This document shows positions 45,873-56,221 of a DNA stretch of 64,000 nucleotides, piece after piece (positions within the stretch are counted from its first letter, which is position 1; the number at the start of each line of letters is the position of its first letter). The notes beneath the pieces were generated by a model, which saw nothing but the letters and a program-made list of their open reading frames with translations, was not told where the DNA came from and made no database searches. The stretch spans positions 88,509,935 to 88,573,934 of the forward strand of contig JALGPY010000006.1 in the NCBI GenBank assembly GCA_023055425.1. Direction: 5' to 3'. Position numbers and translations under genes: made by a program. The DNA comes from Linanthus parryae (taxonomy: Eukaryota; Streptophyta; Magnoliopsida; Ericales; Polemoniaceae).

Positions 45873-46615
45873 ATGGAGTTGTGGTCTATCATTCAGAATG
45901 GACCCCATACCTTCTATACATAAAGAGAGGGGATTAAAACTCACAAATCTGAAGACTCTCTACTACTGAATTAGATAAGGTTTCTAAGATTTGTAGAGAT
46001 ATAAACTTACTGTATTGTGCTTTGAATGCAGATGAGTTTAACATGATATCAACTTGCAAGAGTGCAAAGAAAATATGGGATAAATTGATGGTGACTTTTG
46101 AAGGAACCATCTAAGTCAAGAAGAATAATATTAATATCTTCTTGAGAAAATATGAGCTATTTAAGATGAATACTGATGATTCAATCAAGGACATGTTCAA
46201 GAAATTCACTAACATAGTCAACAACCTGGAATCCTTGGGAAAATCATTCTCAAGTGAAGAGAAAGTCAGGAAGATACTGAGAAGTCTTACTAAAGCAAAA
46301 TGGGAACCAAAGACAATAACAATTGAAGAGGCTCAAGATATGTGTACTCTTCATCTAGATGACTTCCAGGGAAAGCTCCTCACTCATGAAATTACCATGA
46401 CTGAAGTGGTGGAGAACTCTCTGTAAGTGTCGAGAATCAGGCTCTCAAAGCTAAAGAGAGTGAGCAGATTCAAATCCTTGAAAAGGAGGAAGATGATGAA
46501 CATCATTTTGCACTGATTTCCAAAGCCTTGACCAGAATCCTCAAAAGTAAGAAAAACTTTGGAAATGAGGACTATGGTAGAGACAGATCTAGATCATCAA
46601 GCAGAAAGGACTACA
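45873..46615 (+). repeat. Second copy of the gag tandem duplication
   Basis: Collinear with 45126-45872. It alone continues into the zinc-knuckle part of gag at 46616. Both copies carry the same TAA stop after GGAACCATC, so the stop predates the duplication. Confidence 0.9.
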
Positions 46616-47280
46616 TTGTTAAGTCATCCTCCCATTCAAATAAACCTAAAGGACAAAACTGTTTTGAATGTGATGGAGCAGATCATTTAGTCAGACATTG
46701 TCCTCACATGAAGAACAAGCATTATCCAAAGAATGACAAGGAAAAAAAGAAAGTAATCCCTGGTTGCATCCTGGAGTGATTCTGATTCCAAAAGTGTCTC
46801 AGATTTAGAAGAGGATCAAGCTAATTTGTTTCTTATGGCTGAGCATGATGAGAAGGAAAGCTCAAACAAACACATTGAGGTAATGGTGAAAACATTAATG
46901 AACGTCTAGTTCTATTGGTATGCTGTCTGAGATCTTGAAAATCATGCTCATGAATGAAGAAAGTTACAGAAATGATATAAATTCTTTGAAGGTAAAGGTT
47001 CATGAGCAAAGAAATATTTGATTTGGTTTGTCATAACAAAACTCTTGAAGTTTCTCAGGCAAAGTCTGACAGAGATTTCAAATCCTTGCAAAATAATGTC
47101 AAAGCCTTGAAAAACTCAGGCCGAAGAAGTTCTAGCAGAAAACTCCATTTTAAATAACAACTTTGTTGCTCTAAAACATCAGCAAGATGAATTGGAGGAA
47201 CAGGAGATCTTACTGACTGAGAAACTTGAAGAATCAAACAATTTGTTAGCAAAATTTGATATCTCGGAACACAATCTCAC

Positions 47281-47740
47281 TTGATGCTTGGAGGAATGTT
47301 ACACTCAATTCACAAACATGGTATTGGATATAGTCCAAATGTTTCCAGAAAGAGCAATACCGGTTTTGTGAAGGCTAGTATTAAACATTCTCCTGAGTGC
47401 TTTTATTGTAGCAAATTTGGTCATGTTAAATTGACCTGTCCCTTTAGAATAACAGAACCTCACATCATGAGGAATACTTTTCCATTTCATCTTAAGGGGC
47501 AGGTAAGAAAAATGTGGGTTCCAAAAGGGATCATACCTCCTAACATGGTTGATCCTGAGTATAATTCCAAATATAACACATGGTCTAAATGCTGGTATAT
47601 GCAGGTTGTCACCAAGAGCAAAGATCGGAAGTGGATTATGAATAGTGGTTGTTCCAACCAAACACATGAGTGGTAAGAGTTCATTATTTTCTGAACTAGA
47701 AGAACAATATTGAGGAACAATCAAACTAGATGACAAAGGG
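47281..47740 (+). pseudogene. Second zinc knuckle and protease start of Sirevirus pol
   Basis: The frame 47281-47676 contains CFYCSKFGHVKLTC, a second C-x2-C-x4-H-x4-C knuckle. It is followed by KMWVPKGIIPP, as in Sirevirus polyproteins. Then comes KWIMNSGCSNQTHEW, which corresponds to the protease segment normally written W-x-D-S-G-C-S. The catalytic aspartate is replaced by asparagine here, and a frameshift follows, so the protease is dead. Confidence 0.82.
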
Positions 47741-47830
47741 AAGTGCTATACAGTTAACATTGGTAAAATTGGTAGTAATTCTGCATTTTCTATTTCTTAT
47801 GTCTATTTAGTTGATGGTCTGAATTTTAAT

Positions 47831-48112
47831 TTGCTTAGTGTTTCTCAAATTTGTGATAAAGGAAACAATGTAATATTTGACAAGGAGAAATGTGTGGGAC
47901 AAGATGAAAAATCAGGTGATTGCATCCTCACATCTCCTAGGTCAAACAATGTATATTATTTGAATACTAACCATGTTGCAGGTAAAAGTCTGAAGTGTCT
48001 CAAAGAATTGAAAGAGGATTCAAAGCTTTGGAACAAGAAGCTTTGTCATATCAGCATGCACACCCTGAATAAACAGGTATGTAAAGACTTGGTCAGAGGA
48101 CTGTTTCCATAA
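47831..48112 (+). pseudogene. GAG-pre-integrase segment
   Basis: MLSVSQICDKGNNVIFD opens the conserved protease-to-integrase linker, followed by NNVYYLN and KLWNKKLCHISMHTLNK. The last stretch is the pre-integrase zinc-finger region (usually W-H-x-R-L-G-H), here with substitutions. A frameshift at about 48110 separates it from integrase. Confidence 0.82.
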
Positions 48113-48930
48113 AATTCAAGCATGAAGAGGTATGCAAGTCTTGTGCTCAAGGTAAATATACAAGGAGCTCTTTTAAGCTAAATAAATTTGTAAGTACTTC
48201 AAGACCTATTGAACTTATTCATGTGAACTTGTTTGGTCCTATGAGAGTCAGAAATCCAAAGGGTAAGCAGTACATGCTAGTTGTTGTTGATGATTTCTCT
48301 AGATTTACTTGGGTTATGTTCTTAAGAGAGAAGTCTAAAGCCATGTCTGAATTTTCAAAGCTTTGTAAAGAGTTACAGAATTCTAAAAACCTACCTATTG
48401 CTTCTGTTAGGAGTGATTATTGTAGAGAATTTGATCAACTAGAATTTGATTTGTTCTGTGCAAAGCATGGAATTTCTCACATTTTTCATCTCCTAGAACT
48501 CCTCAACATAATGGAGTAGTTGAAAGGAAAAACAGAACTCTTGTGGACATGTCTAGGACAATGCTTTTGGAAAATCATTTGCCAAACTCTTTATGGGAAA
48601 AAGTTGTCAATACTGCCAATTATATTTTGAACACATGCTTGATCACACCTATTTTAAATAAAACCCCCTATGAAATGTTTAAAGGTATAAAGCCAAAGTT
48701 CTCTTAGTTCATACCTTTTGGCTACACGTGCTTTGTTCATAACAATGGTAAAGATAATCTTGGCAAGTCCGATACCAGAAGTGATGAAGGTATTTTCCTG
48801 GTTTAATTTTTTACAAGCAAAGCATATATAGTTCTTAATAAGAGAACCAATTTTGTTGAGGAAAGTATTCATGTTATCTTTGATGAAAGCAATGATGGTT
48901 CTTTGAGTGAAGGTTTGTATATTTGAATTT
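48113..48930 (+). pseudogene. Sirevirus integrase, frameshifted
   Basis: The DDE integrase inserts the cDNA. Readable pieces are LIHVNLFGPMRV (the first catalytic Asp position, D in DLFGP, reads N), YMLVVVDDFSRFTWVMFL, SVRSDYCREFD (second Asp, in RSD), a frameshift within the segment around TPQHNGVVERKNRTL (48500-48540, catalytic Glu), then NHLPNSLWEKVVNTANYILN, TPYEMFKG and FVHNNGKDNLGKSD. This wording fits Sireviruses. Several frameshifts and stops are present. Confidence 0.86.
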
Positions 48931-49199
48931 CAACGACCGTGATTCAGATGATGAAGCCGATACAAAGAACGGTAGTAAGACTGGTCTGCAGGAACACAGA
49001 AAGGATTTTCTAAGCCTTGAAAATAGTTCTCAAATCCTTTAAACATGATCTCAAGGAATACATAGTGGATCGCCCACTGAATCAATTTCTCAAGGCCTTG
49101 AAAAATTTATTAGAGAACCAGAAACTTGGACTCAAAGGGAAAAAGTTAACATATTCATCATCCGATCCAGTGGAAAACTTCATTTCTAATCCAACTACT

Positions 49200-50250
49200 C
49201 GTACTCAGGCTAGATCTCAATTAAAGAACATGTGTTCTTTTAATGCATTTGTTTATCTTGTAGAACCAAAAAATGTGAAAGAGGTAATACAACAAGCAGG
49301 CTGGATTATTGCTATCCAAAGTGAGTTCTCTCTTAAGAGGAACAAAGTGTAGAATTTGGTTCCTGCTCCCAAGAACCAGTATGTGATTGGAACCAAGTGG
49401 GTATTCATAAACAAGTTGGATGCAAATGTCGATTTAATTAGAAACAAAGTCAGACTTGTGGCTCAGGGCTACAATAAAGAAGAAGGTATATATTATGAGG
49501 ATACATTTGCTCGTGTAGCAGGTTAGAAGCTATTAGAATGTTACTTGCATTTGCTTCATACAAGAACATCAAACTTTATCAAATGGATGTGAATTGTGCT
49601 TTTCTAAATGGATATTTGCAAGAAAATTTATGTTGCTCAACTTCCTGGTTTTGAAAGTGATGACTTTCCTAATCACGTTTAAGAAATTGATAAAGCTTTG
49701 TATGGACTTAAACAAGCTCCAAGGGCTTGGTATGAGAGAATGTCTAACTATATCTTTGAAAATAGTTTCAAAAGAGGTTTGGTTGTTAATTGTTTCTCAA
49801 AACACATGTGAAAGACATCTTAGTAGTACAAGTTTATGTTGATGATATAATGTTTGGTGCTACTAATGATGCTCTATCCAATGAATTCTCAAGTCTTATG
49901 TGCAGGGAGTTTTAAAGGAGCTTAATGGGAGAGTTGAATATCTTTCTTGGACGTCATGTTCATCAAATGAAGAAAGGAATTTTCCTACATCAGAACAAGT
50001 ATACCAAGGATTTACTGAACAAGTACATTATGTATCAATCCAATGTTGCTAAAAATACTATGAGTCCCACTCTATCCTTAGAAAAGGATCATAATGTTAA
50101 GTGTGTGAACCAAAAAGAATTCAGAGGTATGATTGGTTCACTGCTAGTAGGCCAGATATTATGTTCAGTGTTTGTATGTGTGCTAGATTTCAACATGATC
50201 CAAATGAATCTCACTTAGTGGCTGTCAAAAGAATCTATCTCAATGGTCTA
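49200..50250 (+). pseudogene. Sirevirus reverse transcriptase, frameshifted
   Basis: Conceptual translation shows [53 protein letters not shown] and YVDDIMFGATNDALSNEFS, with the catalytic YVDD box near 49835. These are followed by MGELNIFLGRHVHQMKKGIF and IMYQSNVAKNT. The order and wording are those of copia RT. At least four frame changes and several stops separate the parts, so no active enzyme is possible. MGELNIFLG starts at 49925. Confidence 0.88.
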
Positions 50251-50289
50251 AATACTTAGGTCTTTGGTATCCAAAGAGGTCTAATTTTT

Positions 50290-50760
50290 TTCTTTGTGGC
50301 TATTCAGATGCTGATTTTGCAGGATACAAAGTGGATAGAAAAAGCACTTCAGGATGTTGTCAATTCTTAGGCTCATTCTTCGTAAGCGGTCATTAAAAGA
50401 AGCAAAATTCAGTAGCACTTTCAACAGCAGAAGTTGAATATATTTGCAACAAGAGCATGTTGTTCACAAGTGCTATGGATAGTTCAACAAATGAGGGATT
50501 TTGTATTTGATTGTGCCAACACTAGTGCAATCTCTGTTACAAAAAGTCTAGTACAACATTCAAGGACCAAACACATTGATGTTATACATCATTTCATTAA
50601 ATATCATGTGAAGAAAGGTGATGTGTCTTTATCCTTTGTGCCTACTAATTTTCAAATTGCTGATATTTTTAAGCCATTGCTTGAAGATAGATTTGCAGCA
50701 TTGATATTGGAACTTGGTATGTTGAACGAGTATGCATTGATGTACGGGGGTATCAGGTAT
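50290..50760 (+). pseudogene. Sirevirus RNase H
   Basis: CGYSDADFAGYKVDRKSTSG (first catalytic Asp) and QFLGSFFVSGH come first, then SVALSTAEVEYI, ATRACCSQVLWIVQQMRD, HSRTKHIDVIHHFIKYHV and ADIFKPLLEDRFAALILELG. These match the copia RNase H order; the HSRTKHID and ADIF blocks are very conserved. One frameshift lies near 50435. A long frame persists at 50434-50841. Confidence 0.88.
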
Positions 50761-51098
50761 ATTAATTGGTTGCAAAGCCTTGAAATCTTTTTCAGAGAAT
50801 TGAAAATTTGTCTGAAGTATAACAGTTTTTCAAGGTCTTGAAAATCTTTTCTCAGCCTTGAATATAAATCTGCATACTACATGAAAGGTATGAAGGATGA
50901 ATTTGTGCTGAGTGTTATCTCTGTAGATAATTGCTTGGCAATATTTAATCAAATTTCTCACACATTAAATCAATATTTATTTTTTCAATCCGTTATAGTT
51001 TTTGAGATTTCAAATTACAGAATATTCTTTAAAGAGATTGATTTTAATCATTTTCCTCCTTTCACTCCAACTCTACTAGCATACCTTTTATCTCTCCC

Positions 51099-52975
51099 AT
51101 GTCTCTCTCTCTAAACCCTAGACCTCTCCGAATGGATTTAAGAAAATCTCCGAGAATTCGATTGAACCAATGGCTAGACAACATGAGGAAGAAGATCCAA
51201 GCTCAGAAGAGAAAAGTTAAAACAGGAGAGGAGATTCAGTCTATAGCTTCCATTTCTAAGAGTGAGAGCTTGCCCTTTCCATCTCCTCCGAAGAAGAAAA
51301 AGAGTGTAAAGGTTAAGGATGTGGAGAAAGCTAGCCCTTGCAAGGTAATATTAGATCAGAAGGCTAAATCTGACAAAGGAAAAGGTGTTCAGAAGGCCAG
51401 TCCAAAGAAGGTGAGAAAAGATCTGATAGTTGTTAAGGATAATGAGGTTAAAGAGAAAAAGGTTCAGAAATTAAAAAATTAAAAGGGGAGAAGAAATATG
51501 TTTCTGGTAAGTCTTCTATATCAAAGTATTATTTTATTAATTATAAATTACAATGGATTTGGTTAGATGGCTATGCATAAACCCATGTAGCATTTTGCAG
51601 TATGATTAAAACTAAGATGCTTGAGATGGATATAGAGTGCGTTAAAATATTAAAAGAGACTTCTATTAGGAAGATTTTGAATCCCTCTGAAGAAGCATAC
51701 CCTATATTGACTAGACTGTTTTATCTTAACCTCAGACAAGTTCTTGGTAAAGAGTTGATTTTATCTTCTAAGGATGCTGGTATAGATGTTCAGTTAGATC
51801 GTGAGGTATTTGCTAAGGTGTTAGGTTGTCCGGAAGTTTATGAGGTAGATAGTATTCCAAGTAAGTAGGAGTCAATAAGGTTGGCTTCAGTGGATTTCTT
51901 TCGACCTAATACACCCTCAACCTCTAAACAATTAACACTTTCTGTCTTAACTGTTGAGGCCAAAATTTTGTTCACTATCTTGATGAGGTGTGTGGTGCCT
52001 AGGGAGAATTTGAAGGAGTTTCTCACTGATAGGGTTCTGTATTTGATGTATTTGGTAATGTATGGTTTTGAGATTGATTTGGCTTGCAATATGATGGAGC
52101 ACATGCTATACTGTAATACCAAGAACATAAACCATGCTTTACCCTATGCCAATCTCCTACCTATTATCTTCACACAATTTGACATCCCTGTTTGTAAAGA
52201 AGAGAAGATTTCTGCTGGTTTTGGTATGATTAATGAGGCTTCTTTTCGAAGGATTGAAATTGTGCAGACTTCTAAGGGAGAATGGAAATATTTAGAACTT
52301 TCTGAGAGTGGGCTGAAATCCAAGAAGTTCTCTAAGACAAAAGCCTTAACCTATCCTCTAGCTTTACCCTCTACTACTCAAGATCAGTCTCAGGTGCTAC
52401 ATAAGCTGGATGTTATTGAGAATGAAATTTATGAACTCAAACTGGGTGAATTTGAGATATGTACTAAATTCAAGAAATTGAAGTACCTGGTTTCCTCCTT
52501 GAATGACGAGATCTCCAAAGTTTTGAATAGTTTGAACTTGGTGGATGTGCAAGAAGACTGCACAAGTTCAAAAGGTTTCAAAGAGTTCGAAGAATTCAAA
52601 ATTCTACCAGGGAGCTCTTTGATGAGTATTATACTGAAGAGAATGTTGGAGATAAGGGAACATGGAAAGAATGCAGCATTGACTCTCAGATAGTCATTGG
52701 GGATGTTCTGAAGCAGAAGAAGCAAAAGAAGAATGTTATTCCAGAAATTGTTGCTTCTGAAGATCTGTTTGAGCAGGTTGATGAGGAAGGTACTGAGGTT
52801 GTGGCTGCAGAAAAATGGAAAGCTAACAAAGGGAAGGAGAAAGTGCAAGAAAAAGTAGTGGCAGAAAAAGAAAAAGAAGAGGAAGAGGAAGGTGATCAAG
52901 AGGATGTTGAAGACTCTGATGCAGAAGAGGATGTTGAAGGATCTGAGACAGATGACCAGACTCCAATCCCTTAAA
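51099..52975 (+). pseudogene. Third ORF of the Sirevirus (extra/env-like position), interrupted
   Basis: Downstream of RNase H and before the 3' LTR lie three long frames: 51099-51482, 51602-51868 and 51881-52693. A fourth, acidic stretch runs 52690-52975. The first is Lys/Ser/Pro-rich (RKSPRIRLNQWLDN, PSPPKKKKSVKVKDVEK). The second and third give VFAKVLGCPEVYEVD, LTVEAKILFTILMRCVVPRE and LPYANLLPIIFTQFDIPV. This resembles the 'putative plant transposon protein' domain seen in extra ORFs of plant LTR elements. A heptad-like helix follows (LHKLDVIENEIYELKLGEFE), then a tail of E/D runs ending DDQTPIP. It lies where Sireviruses carry an env-like ORF, but I saw no clear signal peptide or membrane anchor, so a membrane role is not supported. 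Stops at 51480 and 51866 and a frame change near 52693 interrupt it. Confidence 0.75.
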
Positions 52976-53318
52976 CTCTTGCCTTTTCTTTCCATTTTTT
53001 CAAAACCTTGAACAATTTTCCTCTTTTAAAACTCTAAGTTTTCTTTTAAGATTTTCAGAATTCTGTAATAAGGTCCAACAATTTTCTCATTCTTTTGATG
53101 GAAGTCAAAAAGGGGGAGAAATTAGATTCTTGTGTGGAGGTGAACTTGTTTGTTTACGTGGATATGTGTTTACTTTTCTGAGTTATTGATGTTTTGAAAT
53201 TTTCTTAGCTGTTTAGTATTTCATTTTGATTTCATATGGCTGGTTCTTTTTTATTGCTAATGACTATGATTTCAGTGCAGATATACAGTCTAACAGATTA
53301 TTATTTTTGTCTTTCATC

Positions 53319-53329
53319 AAGGGGGAGAC
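53319..53329 (+). other. Polypurine tract
   Basis: AAGGGGGAGAC directly precedes the 3' LTR. It primes plus-strand DNA synthesis in LTR elements and confirms plus orientation. Confidence 0.85.
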
Positions 53330-54560
53330 TGTTAACTCAACTCATGTTTCAAAGACGTGAAACTGGTTTCAAAGCAATGTTGAACTGAGGGGGAGTTTGT
53401 CTCCTAGGCTTTAAGTGTGTGATGAAAGATAAATTATCTGTGCTTGCTAAAGTTATCTTTATCTGGAAATATTGCTTAACTATCCGTTTAAAGAATTACG
53501 AAACAAGTACTTATATTTTGTGTTTATTTGTTGTTAGATAGTTTATGTTCTAACTATGTTTTGTAGGTTCAAAGAAAGCTTTGAAAGCTTTGAAAATGTT
53601 TAGAGTTTTTAGCCTGAAATTCCTATATGCAGGATTGCCAAACATGTCTCTACAACTTTGCTATTTTTATGGGATTTGTTCAAAATTTGTCTCGAGATTG
53701 TATGTACAAACTGTGCTCAAAATCAGTGGAGAAAATCAAGCTCATATCCGTTGGAAAAGAGTTGTTGAAGACTCAAGAATCTGTTGAGGATTTTTTAGGA
53801 ATTCTGTTGTAACAATTTTGGTAACTATTGCAGCAACTCCTCAAATTCAAAGAGAATGACTGCAGAGGAAGAGAGACAAAGATACAGAGACACAGAAAAA
53901 CATATTAGGATTGAGAGAGCAACAAGGAAGAATATCAACTAATCATTCAATCCATTCTACACTCAGAAAAACACTTCCAATCTTTCCTGCTTCATAGTCT
54001 TCACAGTGTTCTTCTACTTGTGCTTAAAATGTTTATTGATTAGATATCTTAGTCTTCTATATTATATTCTCGTTGAGTTGTTCAATACGAACAACAGAGA
54101 ATCTTATTGTGTCAAGTAGTTGAAGTTGTACTAGATAGGTTAGAGAGAACCACATGCTGGTATAAGAGTATGACAATTCTCTTAGGCATGAGATCTTGGG
54201 CTTAACTAGTGATCATAAATACAAAGTAGTTGAAATCCTAGAGGGATCAGATCCCTCAGGCGAAGAGTATGCGTTTTGGAGGCTGAACCTGGTAACAAAT
54301 ACTTGTGTCTTGCTCTTTACATTTCGGTACTTTAATTGCTTACAAACTGTTTCAACACAGGAAAGGTTCAAAGCTTTGAAAAGCCTTTCAAGGCCTTGAA
54401 AAGTCTCAGTAGCTTTTAATCCGTCAGTTTCAGTTTCAGTTCAAATCTTCTCTGCTTATTTTTGAACCGCCATTTTAAGCAAAAGTTGTCATACTCTATT
54501 CACACCCCCCCCCTTCTAAAGTATATTTGATCTTGTTTGAGTACCTACTTGCACAGTTCA
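53330..54560 (+). repeat. 3' LTR of the Sirevirus-like element
   Basis: 1231 bp, collinear with 43700-44953. It carries the same reiterated TTTCAAAGC/GCTTTGAAA motifs and a longer C run (CCCCCCCCC near 54508). Confidence 0.92.
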
Positions 54561-54565
54561 CATCG

Positions 54566-54845
54566 GTTTCTGAAAGTTGTTTGGGGTTTGTTGTGGAATA
54601 TTTTAATATTTTGGCAAGGTTGTGTCGCTGATTTGTGAGATTTTATATTTGAATTGTCCATGAAACAATATTGTATTGTTCTGGGTTTTGTCGCAAATTT
54701 GGCTAGTATTGTAAAAGCTTTTGACTGAAAGCTTGTGTGTTTCGTAAGTTTATTTAATTGTGTTATGTGTGGGTGTAAAAAAGATCACCAACGAAACGTG
54801 CACTTTTGTTGTGTTTTTGGTTATCAAAACAAGATCAACAAGTTT
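54566..54845. other. Intron-like or intergenic AT-rich DNA
   Basis: T-rich sequence with no open frame. It continues the locus split by the Sirevirus at 43699. Confidence 0.4.
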
Positions 54846-54849
54846 TTTG

Positions 54850-55300
54850 GGCAAGCGTAAAATGGTTAGAGATAGGCGACTACAGAAGTAGTCGTCTATG
54901 AAGAAGACCAAATAATAACACAGCGAGCATTTTATTAGGAAAAAGATATCTCCGTGAGCATGTTACTCTGTTTTAATTACAAGGAAAAATGCTACGCTAA
55001 GACAAAAAGACGACAACAAAATGGTCGTCTTAAATTAAAAACAACGAGCAACGTCGTCGGCATAGTTTCAATGACGACAAAAATTTGTTGAAATGATCGT
55101 CGGCAGAAGTTCTAACCACGAAACAAGACAATCGGGAGGTCGTCGGCAAAGGTAATAATGAATAGCAAAAGTAGTGGCAAAGCCGTCGGCTATAATATTC
55201 TAACTTCTAACGACCAATGATTGTTTCTGTTGGTCGAACTACCGACAGAGTTGTTCTGACCGCATGTCGACAACCATTGTTCCTCGTCGTTTCATTCTAA
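54850..55300. mobile_element. CACTA-like subterminal repeat cluster, one degenerate end
   Basis: Many short GTCGTC, CGACGAC and GTCGGC motifs in both orientations lie in this interval, for example AGACGACAACAAAATGGTCG near 55008 and GTCGTCGGC near 55053 and 55140. Such clusters are the subterminal signature of plant En/Spm (CACTA) elements. ATTACAAGGAAAAATGCTAC near 54976 resembles a mutated CACTACAAGAAAAA terminus. No matching second terminus or transposase was found, so this is a remnant. Confidence 0.5.
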
Positions 55301-55329
55301 CAAATTTTATTCTTGATTTAATGAGGAGC

Positions 55330-55883
55330 GTGCTTGCCGTAGCAAACCGATTTTTTTTAGGTGTAGGACGCGACTCGAAAGGATGCCACATGCTGAAGCG
55401 AGCTGGATTTGAGCCACGAGATGGAGTTGAGCCGATTTTCCACGCGAAATTCGATGGCTGACTGGAGAGGCATGAAAGATAGCTGAGCCAATAAGGAGCC
55501 GGACGCGCCTGGGGCATGTTGGCATGTGGGGAGGGGAGTCGGCGATGTGTGAACTTCCGATGGCATGTGACGCACGTTACACCTCCGTTCCCCATGAAAT
55601 TTTCAGGGGTGGGCTATGATTTTTAATCCGAGATGAATGGTACCGAAGGTGAGGTGAATGGACGAGAGGGTGATGATAAAACATACAACAGTCCGGGGAT
55701 TATTGTTTGCGCGACAACACAAGAAGAATAGCTAGCGGAAAATTAAAGCAACAACCAATTCCAGCGAGCGGCTAGTTGCGGTGCCGCCCGCCAGAGGCAG
55801 AAGCGTGATTTAGGTCATCGGGAACTTAGAAATATGATACCATGTAAGATTTTTGGAAGGAGAAAATATAATATTTAAGCGTA
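55330..55883. other. GC-richer anonymous sequence
   Basis: Moderately GC-rich, with several overlapping ORFs of 65-118 codons on both strands (55239-55595 minus, 55264-55461 plus), which argues against any single real frame. No domain was recognised. Confidence 0.4.
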
Positions 55884-56070
55884 TCTATATAATAAGATGG
55901 GAGTGTGGGTCCCTCTTCTTTTAAAGGAAATTTTTTAAACACGTTTTGAGGAGACATTTTTGGCCGTCGGATTAAAACATCACTAATTCGCAACCTTTAA
56001 ATTGTATCTCTTCTTTACAACTGGACAGAGTTGAACCTAAGAAAATTTCCTCTTTCATCGTCTGCTCGCC

Positions 56071-56217
56071 TCCACGTTCTCCCTCAATTCTAGCCAAGGT
56101 CTTCTTCTGATTAAGGTTGCGTCGTCCGATTAAGGTCTGAATCCACGTTCTCCCTCGCTTCCGGCCAAGGTTTTCTTCCGATTAAGGTCGCATCGTTTTG
56201 ATTAAGGTCTGAATCCA
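56071..56217 (+). repeat. Tandem duplication, about 71 bp
   Basis: TCCACGTTCTCCCTC followed by a GCCAAGGT(C/T)TTCTTC segment and GATTAAGGTCTGAA occurs at 56071 and again at 56142. The two copies differ at several bases. Confidence 0.8.
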
Positions 56218-56221
56218 GAAA

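Larger units (their letters stand above)
45003..46779 (+). pseudogene. Sirevirus gag with an internal 745-bp tandem duplication
   Basis: The start at 45003 (MSNVGDGGFSQGRAANRPPL) precedes the copia gag opening FCGDNCVNLRSLMKMFI and ELWSIIQNGPH. An in-frame stop follows at about 45174. Downstream, LRKYEIFKMNTDDSIKDMF, EEKVRKILRSL and KAKWEPKTITIEEAQDM form the gag core. The segment 45126-45872 is repeated as 45873-46615, so this core appears twice (ORFs 45399-45683 and 46142-46426). After the second copy, the zinc knuckle CFECDGADHLVRHC (C-x2-C-x4-H-x4-C) and an ANLFLMAEHDE-type tail follow. Gag packages the RNA into particles. Duplication plus stops make it inactive. Confidence 0.88.
43700..54560 (+). 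mobile_element. Sirevirus-like Ty1/copia element, full length 10.86 kb, coding decayed
   Basis: LTRs at 43700-44953 and 53330-54560 begin TGTTAACTCAACTCATG and end TTCA. Flanks CATTG (43695-43699) and CATCG (54561-54565) agree at 4 of 5. A degenerate initiator tRNA primer site follows the 5' LTR, and AAGGGGGAGAC precedes the 3' LTR. The interior reads gag with a CCHC knuckle, a second knuckle plus protease, pre-integrase, integrase, reverse transcriptase, RNase H, and then a third ORF of about 1.9 kb before the 3' LTR. Gag wording, integrase-end wording (HNNGKDNLGKSDTRSDEGIF) and the extra ORF are typical of Sireviruses (SIRE1 group). Stops and frameshifts make it defective. Confidence 0.93.

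Noticed and set aside
47305..47736. 143-codon minus-strand ORF
   Set aside because: Antisense shadow of the Sirevirus zinc-knuckle/protease region.
52429..52995. 188-codon minus-strand ORF rich in Leu/Phe
   Set aside because: Antisense of the acidic and helical parts of the third Sirevirus ORF; hydrophobic only because GAA/GAG/AAG codons reverse to TTC/CTC/CTT.
55239..55595. 118-codon minus-strand ORF as a gene
   Set aside because: Overlaps other frames on both strands; no domain, no repeat partner.
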